Positions 46,504 to 55,867 of a stretch of 64,000 nucleotides of DNA are shown here, in pieces. Source of the stretch: UBA8337 sp038143435 (GTDB lineage Bacteria > Pseudomonadota > Alphaproteobacteria > RS24). A program made the translations under genes and the position numbers. A model generated the notes under the pieces. It had not been told where the DNA came from, made no database searches, and saw only the letters and a list, made by a program, of their open reading frames with translations. Each line of letters opens with the position of its first letter. Position 1 is the first letter of the stretch. The stretch covers positions 62,001 through 126,000 of the forward strand of contig JAYQLX010000004.1 in the NCBI GenBank assembly GCA_038143435.1, written 5' to 3'.

Positions 46504-46914
46504 TTAGCTGTCGCCCCCTTGCGGCACGGCGGAAATAATCACAATCGCTTGGGCGGTTGGAAAATCATCGGTAATGGTCAAGTCGATTTGCGCGCTCATG
46601 CCTTCCGGGGTTATTTTCTCCAATCGCGCCAGCGCACCATTGGTCAATTTCATGGTCGGCTTGCCCGAGGGTAGATTGGCGACCGCCATATCGCGCCAAA
46701 ACACACCTTGCCGCAAACCCGTGCCGAGCGCTTTTGAACAGGCCTCTTTAGCGGCAAACCGCTTGGCATAGGAAGCGGCGCGCAGCTTGCGGCGTTCCGA
46801 ACGCTTTTGTTCGGTTTCGGTAAACAGGCGTTGCACAAAGCGATCGCCAAACCGCTCGAGCGACTGCTCAATGCGACGAATATCGATAATGTCATTGCCA
46901 ATACCTAAAATCAT
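46504..46914 (-). CDS. acpS: Holo-ACP synthase
   Basis: AcpS transfers 4'-phosphopantetheine to acyl carrier protein. The 136-residue protein has the metal-binding GIGNDIIDIRRIEQSLERFG and RFAAKEACSKALGTGL. The size is normal for the bacterial trimeric type. The stop touches lepB and the start overlaps the pdxJ stop (ATGA), so translation is coupled. Confidence 0.95.
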   Translation of the reverse strand: MILGIGNDIIDIRRIEQSLERFGDRFVQRLFTETEQKRSERRKLRAASYAKRFAAKEACSKALGTGLRQGVFWRDMAVANLPSGKPTMKLTNGALARLEKITPEGMSAQIDLTITDDFPTAQAIVIISAVPQGGDS

Positions 46915-47672
46915 GAAGCCGCGCCGCCCCGCGCTTCATCCATCAAACCGCTCATCTTGGCAATCGCCGCGTCCAAGCCGACGAAAATTGCTTCGCCGAT
47001 AAGAAAATGCCCGATATTCAATTCCATCACTTGCGGAATGGCCGCTATCGGCTTGACCGTTTCAAAGCACAGCCCGTGTCCGGCATGCACTTCCAGCCCC
47101 AATTCATCGGCCAGCGCCGCACCTGCCGCCAATTTCTCCAACTCCGCGTCAAAAGCCGCGCTGTCGCCATCACGATGCGCGTGGCAATAAGTGCCGGTGT
47201 GCAATTCGACAATATCGGCACCCAGCTTGGCCGAGGCGCGGATTTGCGCTTCATCGGCATCAATAAAAAGCGAGACGCGAATACCGGCTTTTTTCAGCGG
47301 GCCGATAATGCTCGGCAATTTATTGTCATTGGCGACAACATCAAGTCCGCCTTCCGTCGTCACTTCTTGGCGTTTCTCCGGCACGATGCAGCACGCATTG
47401 GGCTTATGGCGCAGCGCAATTTGCAGCATTTCTTCGGTAGCCGCCATTTCAAGATTGAGCGGCAGACCGATACCACCGGCAAGACGGGCAATGTCATCAT
47501 CGCCAATATGGCGGCGATCTTCGCGCAAATGCGCGGTAATACCATCAGCACCGGCGCGCGCCGCCAATTCAGCTGCGCGCACGGGGTCAGGCAAACCGCC
47601 GCCGCGGGCGTTCCGAATGGTCGCCACATGGTCAATATTGACGCCCAATCTCAATTTGTCACTCTCAGCCAT
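46911..47672 (-). CDS. pdxJ: Pyridoxine 5'-phosphate synthase
   Basis: PdxJ closes the pyridoxine ring from 1-deoxyxylulose phosphate and aminoacetone phosphate. The 253-residue barrel has LGVNIDHVATIRNARGG, ITAHLREDRRHIGDDD, the catalytic Glu in CIVPEKRQEVTTEGG, and EVHAGHGLCFETV. The start overlaps the restored stop of the DUF2062 gene (TGATG). Confidence 0.95.
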   Translation of the reverse strand: MAESDKLRLGVNIDHVATIRNARGGGLPDPVRAAELAARAGADGITAHLREDRRHIGDDDIARLAGGIGLPLNLEMAATEEMLQIALRHKPNACCIVPEKRQEVTTEGGLDVVANDNKLPSIIGPLKKAGIRVSLFIDADEAQIRASAKLGADIVELHTGTYCHAHRDGDSAAFDAELEKLAAGAALADELGLEVHAGHGLCFETVKPIAAIPQVMELNIGHFLIGEAIFVGLDAAIAKMSGLMDEARGGAAS

Positions 47673-48243
47673 CAGCCCTGTTTAGCATCATTTTCTTCGG
47701 CTGCACTGCGTTTTCTCTCAATGCGTTCCTGCCGTTGTTTTTGATAAGCTTCGATAGACCACAGGCTCGGATAGTAAACAATCAGCCCCATAATCAACCA
47801 ATCGGAAGCCAGCCGATCATCATCGGGCCGATAACCGGAAGCAGCACCCCAAGCGGTGCATCAATCAGCAGCTCAACCGATAATTGCGGCAGCTCTCTGT
47901 CATCGGCAGTGCGCCCCAATAGAAAATTGCCGGTATTAAAGGTTGCCAACCAAATAAACGGAAAACTGGCCGGATTGCCGACCCATGTGCCGAGCACGGC
48001 AGCGATAAAATTGCCACCGACAAAATAGATGATGATGGCGCACCAAATAATATGCGTGCCCAAAATAGGATTGGCCGAAGCAAAAGCACCGATTGCCAAA
48101 CCCAAAGCAATGGAATGCGGTGTGCCAGACAGACGCACCGTGCGCTGCCAAAGATATTTGGTCGCCCGCCCCCAACCTTCGCGCGGCCAGAGAAACTGGC
48201 GCAGACGCTCAAAAAACGTTTGTGGATTGCGACGCTTGAACAT
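47672..48243 (-). CDS. DUF2062 membrane protein, one frameshift
   Basis: This protein has DUF2062 features: PHSIALGLAIGAFASANPILG and GGNFIAAVLGTWVGNP are hydrophobic helices with Pro/Gly kinks. The frame ends early near 47794; adding one base restores LIMGLIVYYPSLWSIEAYQK and a basic-acidic tail that stops at 47672, overlapping the pdxJ start. The joined length is about 190 codons. The function is unknown. It sits between pyrE and pdxJ, a placement seen in this class. Confidence 0.82.
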
Positions 48244-48252
48244 GAGGCGCGC

Positions 48253-48837
48253 CTATTTGAGGCCACGACTTCCCGGCTTTATAGCGGGAACATCGGCCAA
48301 ATCGGCGGGCGCATTGTCTGCTTCAAAGGTTTCGACGGTGATGCTGGCGAGGCTGGCCAGCGACACGCCGACATCTGCCGTGCCGCCGGAGCGGTCAATC
48401 AGGCAACCGGCACTGACGACATGGCCGCCATGCGCGCCTATTGCGGCAATCGCCTCGCGTGATGACAGACCGGTGGTGACGATGTCTTCAATCATCACCA
48501 CATTGGCGTTTTCGGACAGGTGAAAGCCGCGGCGCAGGGTGAACTCGCCATCGACGCGCTCGAGAAACATGGAGCCGACATTGAGCGCGCGCGCCACTTC
48601 ATGGCCGATAATCAAGCCGCCCATTGCCGGTGCGACGACGCAATCAATATCTCCGTCAACATTGTCTTTGATTTTGGCCGCCAATGCTTCTGCCAATCGG
48701 GCGGCGCGGCGCGTATCCATCAATACGCGGGCGCATTGTAAATAAGTGCGACTGTGCAAACCGGAAGATAAAATAAAATGCCCTTCAAGCAGGGCCTCAG
48801 CATCACGGAATTCATCGAGCACTTGGTCTGGTGTCAT
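48253..48837 (-). CDS. pyrE: Orotate phosphoribosyltransferase
   Basis: PyrE joins orotate to PRPP in pyrimidine synthesis. The 194-residue protein has GHFILSSGLHSRTYLQC, APAMGGLIIGHEVARAL, and the PRPP loop VVMIEDIVTTGLSS. The type matches the group lacking a long N-terminal extension. ATG 48837 is 1 bp from the rsh end, so it is coupled to rsh. Confidence 0.94.
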   Translation of the reverse strand: MTPDQVLDEFRDAEALLEGHFILSSGLHSRTYLQCARVLMDTRRAARLAEALAAKIKDNVDGDIDCVVAPAMGGLIIGHEVARALNVGSMFLERVDGEFTLRRGFHLSENANVVMIEDIVTTGLSSREAIAAIGAHGGHVVSAGCLIDRSGGTADVGVSLASLASITVETFEADNAPADLADVPAIKPGSRGLK

Positions 48838-48838
48838 A

Positions 48839-51018
48839 TTAATTCTCGGTCGCCCCACCAAAAATGACCCGCCTGGCCTCGCTGATAACGCGGCTGCCTT
48901 TCAGCGCATTAACCAGCTGTTCCATATGTTCTTTGTCGCGCACTTGCACATCCACCGTCAGGTCGCAGAAATCTTCATTGAGATGAATTAACGACAGATT
49001 CGTAATATCGGCATCAAAATCTGCAATGGTCTGGGTGATGACGCTGAGCGAGCCGGTGCGATTGACCGCTGTCAGATGCACGCGGCTGGCGAATAATTGC
49101 GCGCTTTCTTCGTCCCATTTCATCGGCACCCAGCGCTCGCGGCTGTCTTCAAAGGCTGCCAATTCGCGCGCATTGGACGGATAGACCACCACGCCCTGCC
49201 CGGGTGTCACAATGCCGACAATGTCATCGCCGGGCAGTGGAAAAAAGTTTTCCGCCACATTGACCACCGTGCCGTAAAGCGCGCCATTGACCGGCATAAT
49301 CGGTCAGCCTTCCGCATCCGACCTGTCGGGCCGACCGATAAGACTGCGCATGGCACCGGCAAAACGGTCGCGCTTACGCAAAGCCTTTTTCGGCATGGTG
49401 GCGAGCAGCACATCGGCGGCAGAAATCGTGCCGCGCCCGACCGCTTCATAAAGCGCGTCCATGCTGTTGAAAGACAACACGCCGAGCGCGCGGTCGAGCA
49501 CGCTGGCCGAGCTTTCGACCGCCTCTGCGGCGAACAGATTATCAATCATCTGCGCGCCCAGCTTGATGAAGTCAGCCGCTTCGCGCTCGCGCAAAGCATG
49601 GCGAATGGCGGCGCGCGCCTTGCCCGTATGCACATGATTGAGCCAATTTTCGCTCGGCAATTGCTCATCGCCGCGAATGATTTCAATCTCATCGCCGTTT
49701 TTCAGCAAAGTGCGGAACGGCAGCTTGAGGCCGTTAATACGCACGCCGATACAGCTATTGCCAATCTCGTATGCACGGCATAGGCGAAATCCAGCGCCGT
49801 TGCGCCGCGCGGCATGGCAATCAAACGCCCTTTCGGGGTGAAACAGAACACTTGGTCATTGAACAATTCGAGCTTGGTGTTTTCCAAAAATTCTTCTGCC
49901 GAGCCGCCGTTTTTCAGCTGCCCGACCATATCTTGCAGCCAAGCAAACGGCTCGATTTTGGCCGTGTCGGGATAGTCTTCCGTGCTGTCCTTATAGGTCC
50001 AATGCGCGGCCACGCCGCGCTCTGCAATATCGTGCATATGCTCGGTGCGGATTTGCACCTCCACACGCTGCTGATTGGGGCCGATAACCGTAGTATGCAA
50101 AGATTGATAGCCGTTCAGCTTGGGCGTTGAGATGTAATCCTTATAGCGCCCTGGCACATAGCGGAAATTGCGATGCAGCACGCCGAGCGCCTGATAGCAG
50201 GCGGCCTCATCGGCCACGACAACGCGATAGCCGAACACGTCTGACAGCTGCTCCAGCGAAATCGACTTGTTTTGCATTTTGCGCCAAATCGAAAACGGCC
50301 GCTTTTGCCGCCCATGCACATGGGCTTTGATGCCGTTCTCGCCCAACAGCGCGGAAAACTTATAGGCGATGGCTTCCAGCATATCGCCGCTATCTTGCTT
50401 CAATTCGTCGAGCCTCTCGACAATCAGTTCGCGCCCCTCTTTATTGACTTCGGCAAAGGCAAGGTCTTCCAGTTCGTCGCGGAAGTTTTGCATGCCGACG
50501 CGACCGGCCAAAGGCGCATAAATATCCAGAGTTTCTTGCGCGATGCGTTTGCGCTTTTTGTCGGAAGAAATGAAATGCAGCGTCCGCATATTGTGCAGCC
50601 GGTCGGCCAGCTTGACCAAAAGAATCCGTACATCACTGGCCGTGGCCAGCAGCAGCTTACGGAAGTTTTCGGCCTGCGCCATATCGGCGGAAGACAATTC
50701 GAGCAATGACATTTTGGTCACGCCATTGACCATATCGGCAATTTCGCGGCCAAAGATTTTCTCAATCTCGCCAAAGGTCGCGTCCGTATCTTCAATCGTG
50801 TCGTGCAAAAGCGCGGTGGCGATGCTGGCCGTGTCGAGGCGCAAATCGGTGAGAATGCCGGCCACTTCAACCGGATGCGAATAATACGGGTCGCCCGAGG
50901 CGCGTTTCTGGTCGCCATGCTTTTGCGTGGCATACACATAGGCGCGGTTCAGCAACTCCTCATTGGCGCGAGGCTCATAAGAGATGACGCGATCTACAAG
51001 TTCATATTGGCGCATCAT
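48839..51018 (-). CDS. rsh: Bifunctional (p)ppGpp synthetase/hydrolase, two frameshifts
   Basis: This RelA/SpoT homologue makes and degrades the alarmone (p)ppGpp. The hydrolase has YYSHPVEVAGIL and LLHDTIEDTDATF. The synthetase has DVFGYRVVVAD and LNGYQSLHTTV, with EVQIRTEHMHDIAE. A break near 49765 separates the TGS domain, FRTLLKNGDEIEIIRG; a second near 49303 separates the C-terminal part with an ACT domain, SVITQTIADFDADITNLS. The joined length is about 726 codons, normal. It is in the rpoZ-rsh-pyrE series and is likely the only such gene here. Confidence 0.92.
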
Positions 51019-51063
51019 GGCAAAAGCCCCCCTGCGCTTGGGGCGGACGGGATATGTGTCGGC

Positions 51064-51483
51064 CTAGTCGTCGCGACCATCACCCCGGTCTTTCGGTCCG
51101 GCGTTTTCCAGCGACTGCAGCGCGGCGAGAATATCGTCTTCGGTCATTTCCACCATTTCCGCATTTCCGGCGGCGGCTTCGACGCCTTCGCCTGCGCCAT
51201 CGGCGGCAGGTGCGGCCAGCGGCATGGCGATAATGTCTTCTTCGGGCTCGTCCACATCAACCTGTTTTTGCAGCGAGCCGACCAAATCTTCGCGAATATC
51301 GGCAGGAACCAGCTTTTTATCGGCAATTTCGCGCAGCGCGACGACGGGGTTTTTATCATTGTCGCGCTCGACCAGCAATTCGGCACCGGCCGACATGCCG
51401 CGCGCGCGATGCGATGCCAAAAGCACCAGCTCAAAGCGATTTGTTACCTTGTCTACGCAGTCTTCTACGGTCACACGGGCCAT
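51064..51483 (-). CDS. rpoZ: RNA polymerase omega subunit
   Basis: Omega binds the beta-prime subunit and is a ppGpp site. The 139-residue protein starts MARVTVEDCVDKVTNRFELV, then LLASHRARGM, KNPVVALREIA. The acidic C-terminal tail (about 60 residues) is long, as in alphaproteobacteria. It is followed by rsh 45 bp downstream. Upstream is a 125-bp gap before folK with no obvious hairpin. Confidence 0.94.
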   Translation of the reverse strand: MARVTVEDCVDKVTNRFELVLLASHRARGMSAGAELLVERDNDKNPVVALREIADKKLVPADIREDLVGSLQKQVDVDEPEEDIIAMPLAAPAADGAGEGVEAAAGNAEMVEMTEDDILAALQSLENAGPKDRGDGRDD

Positions 51484-51608
51484 GCGGCACTCCTAATGTC
51501 TGGTTATGCGACTGTATTTAGGCCGCATGAGCCATTATCGCAAGTAAATTGTTATAGATTCAAGCGAATTAAGCATATCCCGCGATAGCAGTGCTGGGCA
51601 CTCAACGA

Positions 51609-52109
51609 TTAGAGTTTTGATAAACTTCTTCGTTCAGAAGCAGGAAGCCCCTTAATAAGCTCGTTCACCCCCGCGCCGCTTATCGGGTGTCGCCAGCCGG
51701 GGGCGATATCGCGCAGCGGATATAAAACAAAGGCACGCGCCGCCAGCCTCGGATGCGGAATCTCCGCCAAGCCGCCCTGCACCTCGGCGTGATAACTCAA
51801 AATATCAATATCCAGCGTGCGCGGCCCCCATTTGATGCGCCGCTCGCGCCCGAAAGCCGCCTCCAGCGCGTGCAAGCGGCGCAACAGGCCAAGCGGCGGC
51901 AATACGCTGCGCACGGCCACCACCGTATTGATGTAATCGCCCTGCGCTTGCCCCTCCACCTTCGGCCCCACCGCCGCCGAGCGATAAAGCGGCGCGCGCG
52001 CCACCACATGCGCCCCGCATAGCGGCACATTATCAATCGCCGCGCCGATGAGCTGCGCCGAATTGGCAAAATCACCGGCCAAATTGCTGCCCAAAGCGAG
52101 ATAAATCAT
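51609..52109 (-). CDS. folK: Dihydropteridine pyrophosphokinase
   Basis: FolK pyrophosphorylates 6-hydroxymethyl-dihydropterin for folate. The 166-residue protein opens with IYLALGSNLAGDF and has FGRERRIKWGPRTLDIDIL with the metal Asp pair, then IPHPRLAARAFVLYPL. It is GC-rich and Ala/Arg-rich between, which spawns long antisense frames. It diverges from the DNA glycosylase. Confidence 0.93.
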   Translation of the reverse strand: MIYLALGSNLAGDFANSAQLIGAAIDNVPLCGAHVVARAPLYRSAAVGPKVEGQAQGDYINTVVAVRSVLPPLGLLRRLHALEAAFGRERRIKWGPRTLDIDILSYHAEVQGGLAEIPHPRLAARAFVLYPLRDIAPGWRHPISGAGVNELIKGLPASERRSLSKL

Positions 52110-52162
52110 GCGCCCTAACTACAAGAGTTTGTGAATGGGGGCAAACCGCCTATTATGCCCTC

Positions 52163-52822
52163 ATGAGCGCTCTTCCTTCCCCCTTGCCTGAAGCAGACTG
52201 CCAAATCTGCCCGCGCCTCGCGGAATATCGCGCCGCCAATCGCGCCGCCGAGCCGGGCTGGTTTAACGGCCCCGTGCCGTGCTTTGGCGACCCGCAAGCC
52301 GAATTGCTGATTGTCGGCCTCGCCCCGGGAGTGACCGGCGCCAATCGCACCGGCCGCCCCTTCACCGGCGACTGGGCCGGCGATTTGCTGTATCAGACTT
52401 TGGCGAAATTCGGCTTTTGCGAAGGGGTTTACGACAGAAATCATATGATTGGGCACATTGATGACGGCCTGCGGCTCAGAAACTGCATGATTACCAATGC
52501 GGTGCGCTGTGTGCCGCCGCAAAACAAGCCGGTCGGCGCGGAGATCAATAATTGCCGCCCGTTTTTGGCGGCGCGGCTGGCCGGTCTGCCGAAGCTGAAA
52601 ATCGTGCTGTCGCTCGGCAAAATCTCGCATGACAGCGTGTTGCGCGCAGCGAGCGTAAAGCTGAAAAACGCGCCCTTCGGCCACGCCACCGCCTATCAAC
52701 TGGCCGATTTCACGCTGGTCTCGAGCTATCACTGCTCGCGCTACAACACCAATACGGGCCGCCTTACCGAGGAGATGTTCGAAAATGTGTTTGCGGATAT
52801 AAAGGCGCGGCTATCTGAGTAA
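52163..52822 (+). CDS. Type 5 (UDGb) uracil-DNA glycosylase
   Basis: This 219-residue protein is a family 5 uracil-DNA glycosylase removing deaminated bases. The iron-sulfur Cys pair lies in ADCQICPRLAEY, the catalytic motif region is VGLAPGVTGANRTGRPFTG, and the C-terminal motif is SYHCSRYNTNTGRLT. More Cys residues in AVRCVPP complete the cluster ligands. The frame is intact. Confidence 0.92.
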   Translation: MSALPSPLPEADCQICPRLAEYRAANRAAEPGWFNGPVPCFGDPQAELLIVGLAPGVTGANRTGRPFTGDWAGDLLYQTLAKFGFCEGVYDRNHMIGHIDDGLRLRNCMITNAVRCVPPQNKPVGAEINNCRPFLAARLAGLPKLKIVLSLGKISHDSVLRAASVKLKNAPFGHATAYQLADFTLVSSYHCSRYNTNTGRLTEEMFENVFADIKARLSE

Positions 52823-53293
52823 GCGCGCTTTTTGCCGTTGCCAGTCGCGTTTTTTCTCGACATCGCGCTTATCGCCTTTTTTGCGACCGCGCGCCAGACC
52901 GAGCAGCAGCTTGGCTTTGCCGTGTTCATTGAAATAGAGTTTTAACGGCACAATGGTCATGCCGTCGCGCTGCACCGCCGCCATCAGCTTGTTCAATTCG
53001 CGCCGGTGCAACAGTAGCTTGCGCGGCTGCGTCGCTTTATGATTATGGCGATTACCGGCCACATATTCGGGAATATCGGCATTCATTAAAAAGCCCTCGC
53101 CATCGCGCACTGTGGCGAAGCTGTGCGCCAGATTGGCCTTGCCGAGGCGCAGGCTTTTCACTTCGGTGCCTTGCAGCACCAGACCGGCTTCAAATGTTTC
53201 GGTGACTTCAAAATCGCGGCGGGCGCGGCGGTTTTCGGTAATCGTCCCGTCACCCGCGCTGTTTTTTTTGCGGCCACCCGCTTTCGAAGACAT
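52811..53293 (-). CDS. smpB: SsrA-binding protein SmpB
   Basis: SmpB carries tmRNA to stalled ribosomes. The 160-residue protein has ENRRARRDFEVTETFEAGL, GTEVKSLRLGKANLAHSF and a basic tail ending WQRQKARLLR, with YVAGNRHNHKATQPRKLLLH in the middle. It follows dapA by 2 bp, the usual pair in this class. The tmRNA gene itself is not recognised in the window. Confidence 0.95.
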   Translation of the reverse strand: MSSKAGGRKKNSAGDGTITENRRARRDFEVTETFEAGLVLQGTEVKSLRLGKANLAHSFATVRDGEGFLMNADIPEYVAGNRHNHKATQPRKLLLHRRELNKLMAAVQRDGMTIVPLKLYFNEHGKAKLLLGLARGRKKGDKRDVEKKRDWQRQKARLLR

Positions 53294-53295
53294 GA

Positions 53296-54166
53296 CTAAA
53301 GCCCCAGCGCGCCCATTGCAGCATCAATTTGCGCGCGCGCATGGTCGGAGGCGGGCAAAAGCGGCAGACGAATTTCCTCTTGGCATTTGCCAAGCCGCGC
53401 CATCGCATATTTGGCCGGTGACGGACTGGTTTCGCAAAACAGCGCATCCATGAGCGGCATAAGTTCGGCCAGCAGCGCCTCGGCTTTCTCAAAATCGCCG
53501 TCCAGCGTGGCTTTTTGCACGGCGGCGCATTCGGCCGGCGCAATATTGGCGCATACGGAAATCACGCCGACGCCACCGGCGCGGTTGAAGTCCACCGCGC
53601 TGGCATCTTCGCCCGACAACTGAATGAAATCAGCGCCCACAGGTTTCAGCCTGTTGGCCAACCCGCGCCATATCGGCAGTGGCGTCTTTCACCCCGACAA
53701 TGTTTTCAATCTCGGCCAACCGCCCCATTGTTTCCGGCGTCATATCAACAATCGAGCGCCCGGGGATATTATAGAGAATAATCGGCAGCGCGGTGTTCTC
53801 AGCAATCGTTGCAAAATGCGCGAACAGCCCGTCTTGCGTTGGTTTATTGTAATAAGGCGTAACATGCAGCACCGCATCAGCACCGGCTTTTTCAGCATGT
53901 TGCGTAAAGGCAATCGCCTCGGCTGTTGAATTGGAACCGGCACCGGCAATAATCGGCACGCGCTTGGCCGCCGCCTCGACCACCACTTCGACAACGCGCT
54001 CGTGCTCGGTATGGCCCAGCGTCGGGCTTTCACCCGTCGTGCCGACCGGCACCAGCCCGTCAATCCCCTCCGTGATTTGCCAATCCACCAGCGATTGCAG
54101 CGCCGCCTCATCCAACGCGCCGTTCTTGAAAGGTGTAATCAGTGCCGTTATCGCGCCCCGAAACAT
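53296..54166 (-). CDS. dapA: 4-hydroxy-tetrahydrodipicolinate synthase, one frameshift
   Basis: DapA condenses pyruvate and aspartate semialdehyde in lysine and peptidoglycan synthesis. The barrel has VPVGTTGESPTLGH with the catalytic Thr pair, VTPYYNKPTQDGLFAHF with the Tyr, and the Schiff-base Lys in IVGVKDATADMARV. The frame breaks near 53645 at GGG where GG restores AETCGADFIQLSGED. The joined length is about 290 codons. The function is essential in most bacteria, so this is probably a sequence error. Confidence 0.93.
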
Positions 54167-54271
54167 TTTTCGCTCCTATACATCCGGCAGGGCTTGTTTC
54201 CCTGCCGACTTGGCGGCAACATACCACATGATTTGGCGCCGACAAGCATCGGGCCGCACTAGGAGAGCACA

Positions 54272-55021
54272 ATGAGCAAAGCAGAAACCAGCGCAGTCAT
54301 TTTCGGAGTTGGACCACGCCAAGGGCTGGGCGCAGAACTATGCCACCGCGCGGCGGCGCGCGGCTTGCATGTTTTTGTCAATGGCCGCACGGCTGAGAAG
54401 ATTGACGAGGTTGTCGCTGATATTGAGACAGCCGGTGGCAGCGCCTCCGCCTTATTGGCAGATGTGACGAATGAGCAAGCGGTCAATGCGGCACTTGAGG
54501 AAATTGAGAAAGACGGGCGTCCACTCGAATTGGCGATTTACAATGCCGGAAACAATCGCCCTGAAAAATTCTTGGATGTCACCGCTGAAGTGTTTGAAGA
54601 TATGTGGAAAGTCATCTGCTTTGGCGGTTTTTTGGCCGCGCAGGCAATTGTGCCGCTCATGTTGAAGCAAAGCGACAGCGCGCCGCGGCAAAGCCTATTG
54701 TTTACTGGTGCCAGCGGTTCTTTGCGCGGCAAAGCTGGCTTTTCGGCTTTTGCTGCCGGAAAGGGCGCTTTGCGTATGCTGGTACAATCATTGGCGCGGG
54801 AGTTTAACCCGCAAGGCATTCATGTCGGCCATGTCATTATTGATGGTGCCATTAATGGCGACAAAGTTCGTTCGCTATGGGCTGAATATCTCGACAGCAA
54901 AGGCGAAGACGGTGCGCTTGAGATTGGCGCTATTGCCGATGCGTTTTTCATGATGCACGAGCAACACCGCTCGGCTTGGACGCAAGAGCTTGATCTGCGC
55001 CCCTTCAAGGAAGAATTCTAA
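54272..55021 (+). CDS. SDR-family protein with Phe at the Tyr position
   Basis: This 249-residue short-chain dehydrogenase-like protein has the NAD(P) turn VIFGVGPRQGLGAEL and YNAGNN. The catalytic Ser is in FTGASGSLRG, but the Tyr-x3-Lys motif reads FAAGK, with Phe in place of Tyr. A subgroup of SDR proteins shares this change and the GIHVGHVIIDGAI tail, so it may be natural. The catalytic ability is therefore doubtful. AGGAGAG lies before the ATG. Confidence 0.85.
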   Translation: MSKAETSAVIFGVGPRQGLGAELCHRAAARGLHVFVNGRTAEKIDEVVADIETAGGSASALLADVTNEQAVNAALEEIEKDGRPLELAIYNAGNNRPEKFLDVTAEVFEDMWKVICFGGFLAAQAIVPLMLKQSDSAPRQSLLFTGASGSLRGKAGFSAFAAGKGALRMLVQSLAREFNPQGIHVGHVIIDGAINGDKVRSLWAEYLDSKGEDGALEIGAIADAFFMMHEQHRSAWTQELDLRPFKEEF

Positions 55022-55105
55022 GAACTCATTTGGAGCCCACAATATAACCTCGGCAATCTTCTGTGAGTGGTTGCCCAAGAAATCATAACTGTCCAGCAAA
55101 ATGAC

Positions 55106-55134
55106 TTGAAAACCTTACTCCCCTTGTCTATCAA
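55106..55134 (+). promoter_or_regulatory. Sigma-70 type promoter of tRNA-Ser
   Basis: TTGAAA (55106-55111) and TATCAA (55129-55134) are separated by 17 bp, 7 bp before the mature tRNA 5' end. The -35 is the same as for tRNA-Glu. Confidence 0.6.
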
Positions 55135-55141
55135 CGGCAGT

Positions 55142-55232
55142 GGAGAGGTGGCCGAGTGGTCGAAGGCGCTCCCCTGCTAAGGGAGTATGCGGTAACCCCG
55201 CATCGAGGGTTCGAATCCCTTCCTCTCCGCCA
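55142..55232 (+). tRNA. tRNA-Ser (anticodon GCT)
   Basis: A class II tRNA with acceptor GGAGAGG/CCTCTCC, anticodon loop CTGCTAA with anticodon GCT, a long variable arm (TATGCGG...CCGCATC), T arm GGTTCGAATCC, and encoded CCA. It marks the left edge of the broken region. Confidence 0.95.
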
Positions 55233-55307
55233 TTTTTCTTTTTGCAAAAGTATGATGACAAACCCATATATTACCCATATTCTTAATTTGGTATTTAGGA
55301 GCTCATG

Positions 55308-55867
55308 ATGTTTGGAAAAATCGTTTCACTGGGTTTGATCTTAACCCTCGCAGCCTGTGCCAGCCCTGCTGAGAAAGAACAATTGGTCAAAAAGAAGGCG
55401 GCTGATGCGCGCATTGAGTTGCAATTTACAGACCAGCCGGAATGGTTTTTGAACCCGCCCCTAGATGATAATATTCTTTATGGCGTAGGCACCTCATCAC
55501 TTTCCAATCAGGGCGCTGCGCTGCAGCAAGCCAAGCTGGCCGCCATGGTTGAGATTGCTCAGCAAATATCATCAGTCGTGGACAATATGGCGACCTCGAC
55601 TTTCACCGGCCAGAATCAAGTCTGGGAACGGTTTTATTCCAAAATGCCGCAAAAGTTATTGCCACCGCTCCACTAAAAGGCGTGCGTGTTACCAATCGGA
55701 AATCCGTGGCAACCGAGGCCGGCATTCAAAGTTATGTTATGGTGCAATTATCAAAAGATGATGCCGCCCGGTCAGCCGTGCAGCAAATCCAGTCTCTTGA
55801 TAAAGAAATTATGGACACCAATAAAATGCTAAATGACATGAATGAAGCGGTCCGAAGTCGCCTGTAA
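55308..55867 (+). CDS. LPP20-like lipoprotein, one frameshift
   Basis: An exported lipoprotein is likely: the signal peptide ends LILTLAACASPAEKE with a lipobox Cys at about residue 17. The mature part, QPEWFLNPPLDDNILYGVG and then QQAKLAAMVEIAQQISSVVD, follows the LPP20 pattern. The frame breaks near 55638 and continues with NAAKVIATAPLKGVRVTN and DDAARSAVQQIQSLDKEI. The joined length is about 186 codons. AGGAG lies 6 bp before ATG. A second LPP20-like segment follows. The role is unknown. Confidence 0.62.

Noticed and set aside
52115..52732. 205-codon minus-strand frame opposite the uracil-DNA glycosylase
   Set aside because: The plus strand holds a complete glycosylase with all motifs, so this is a shadow.
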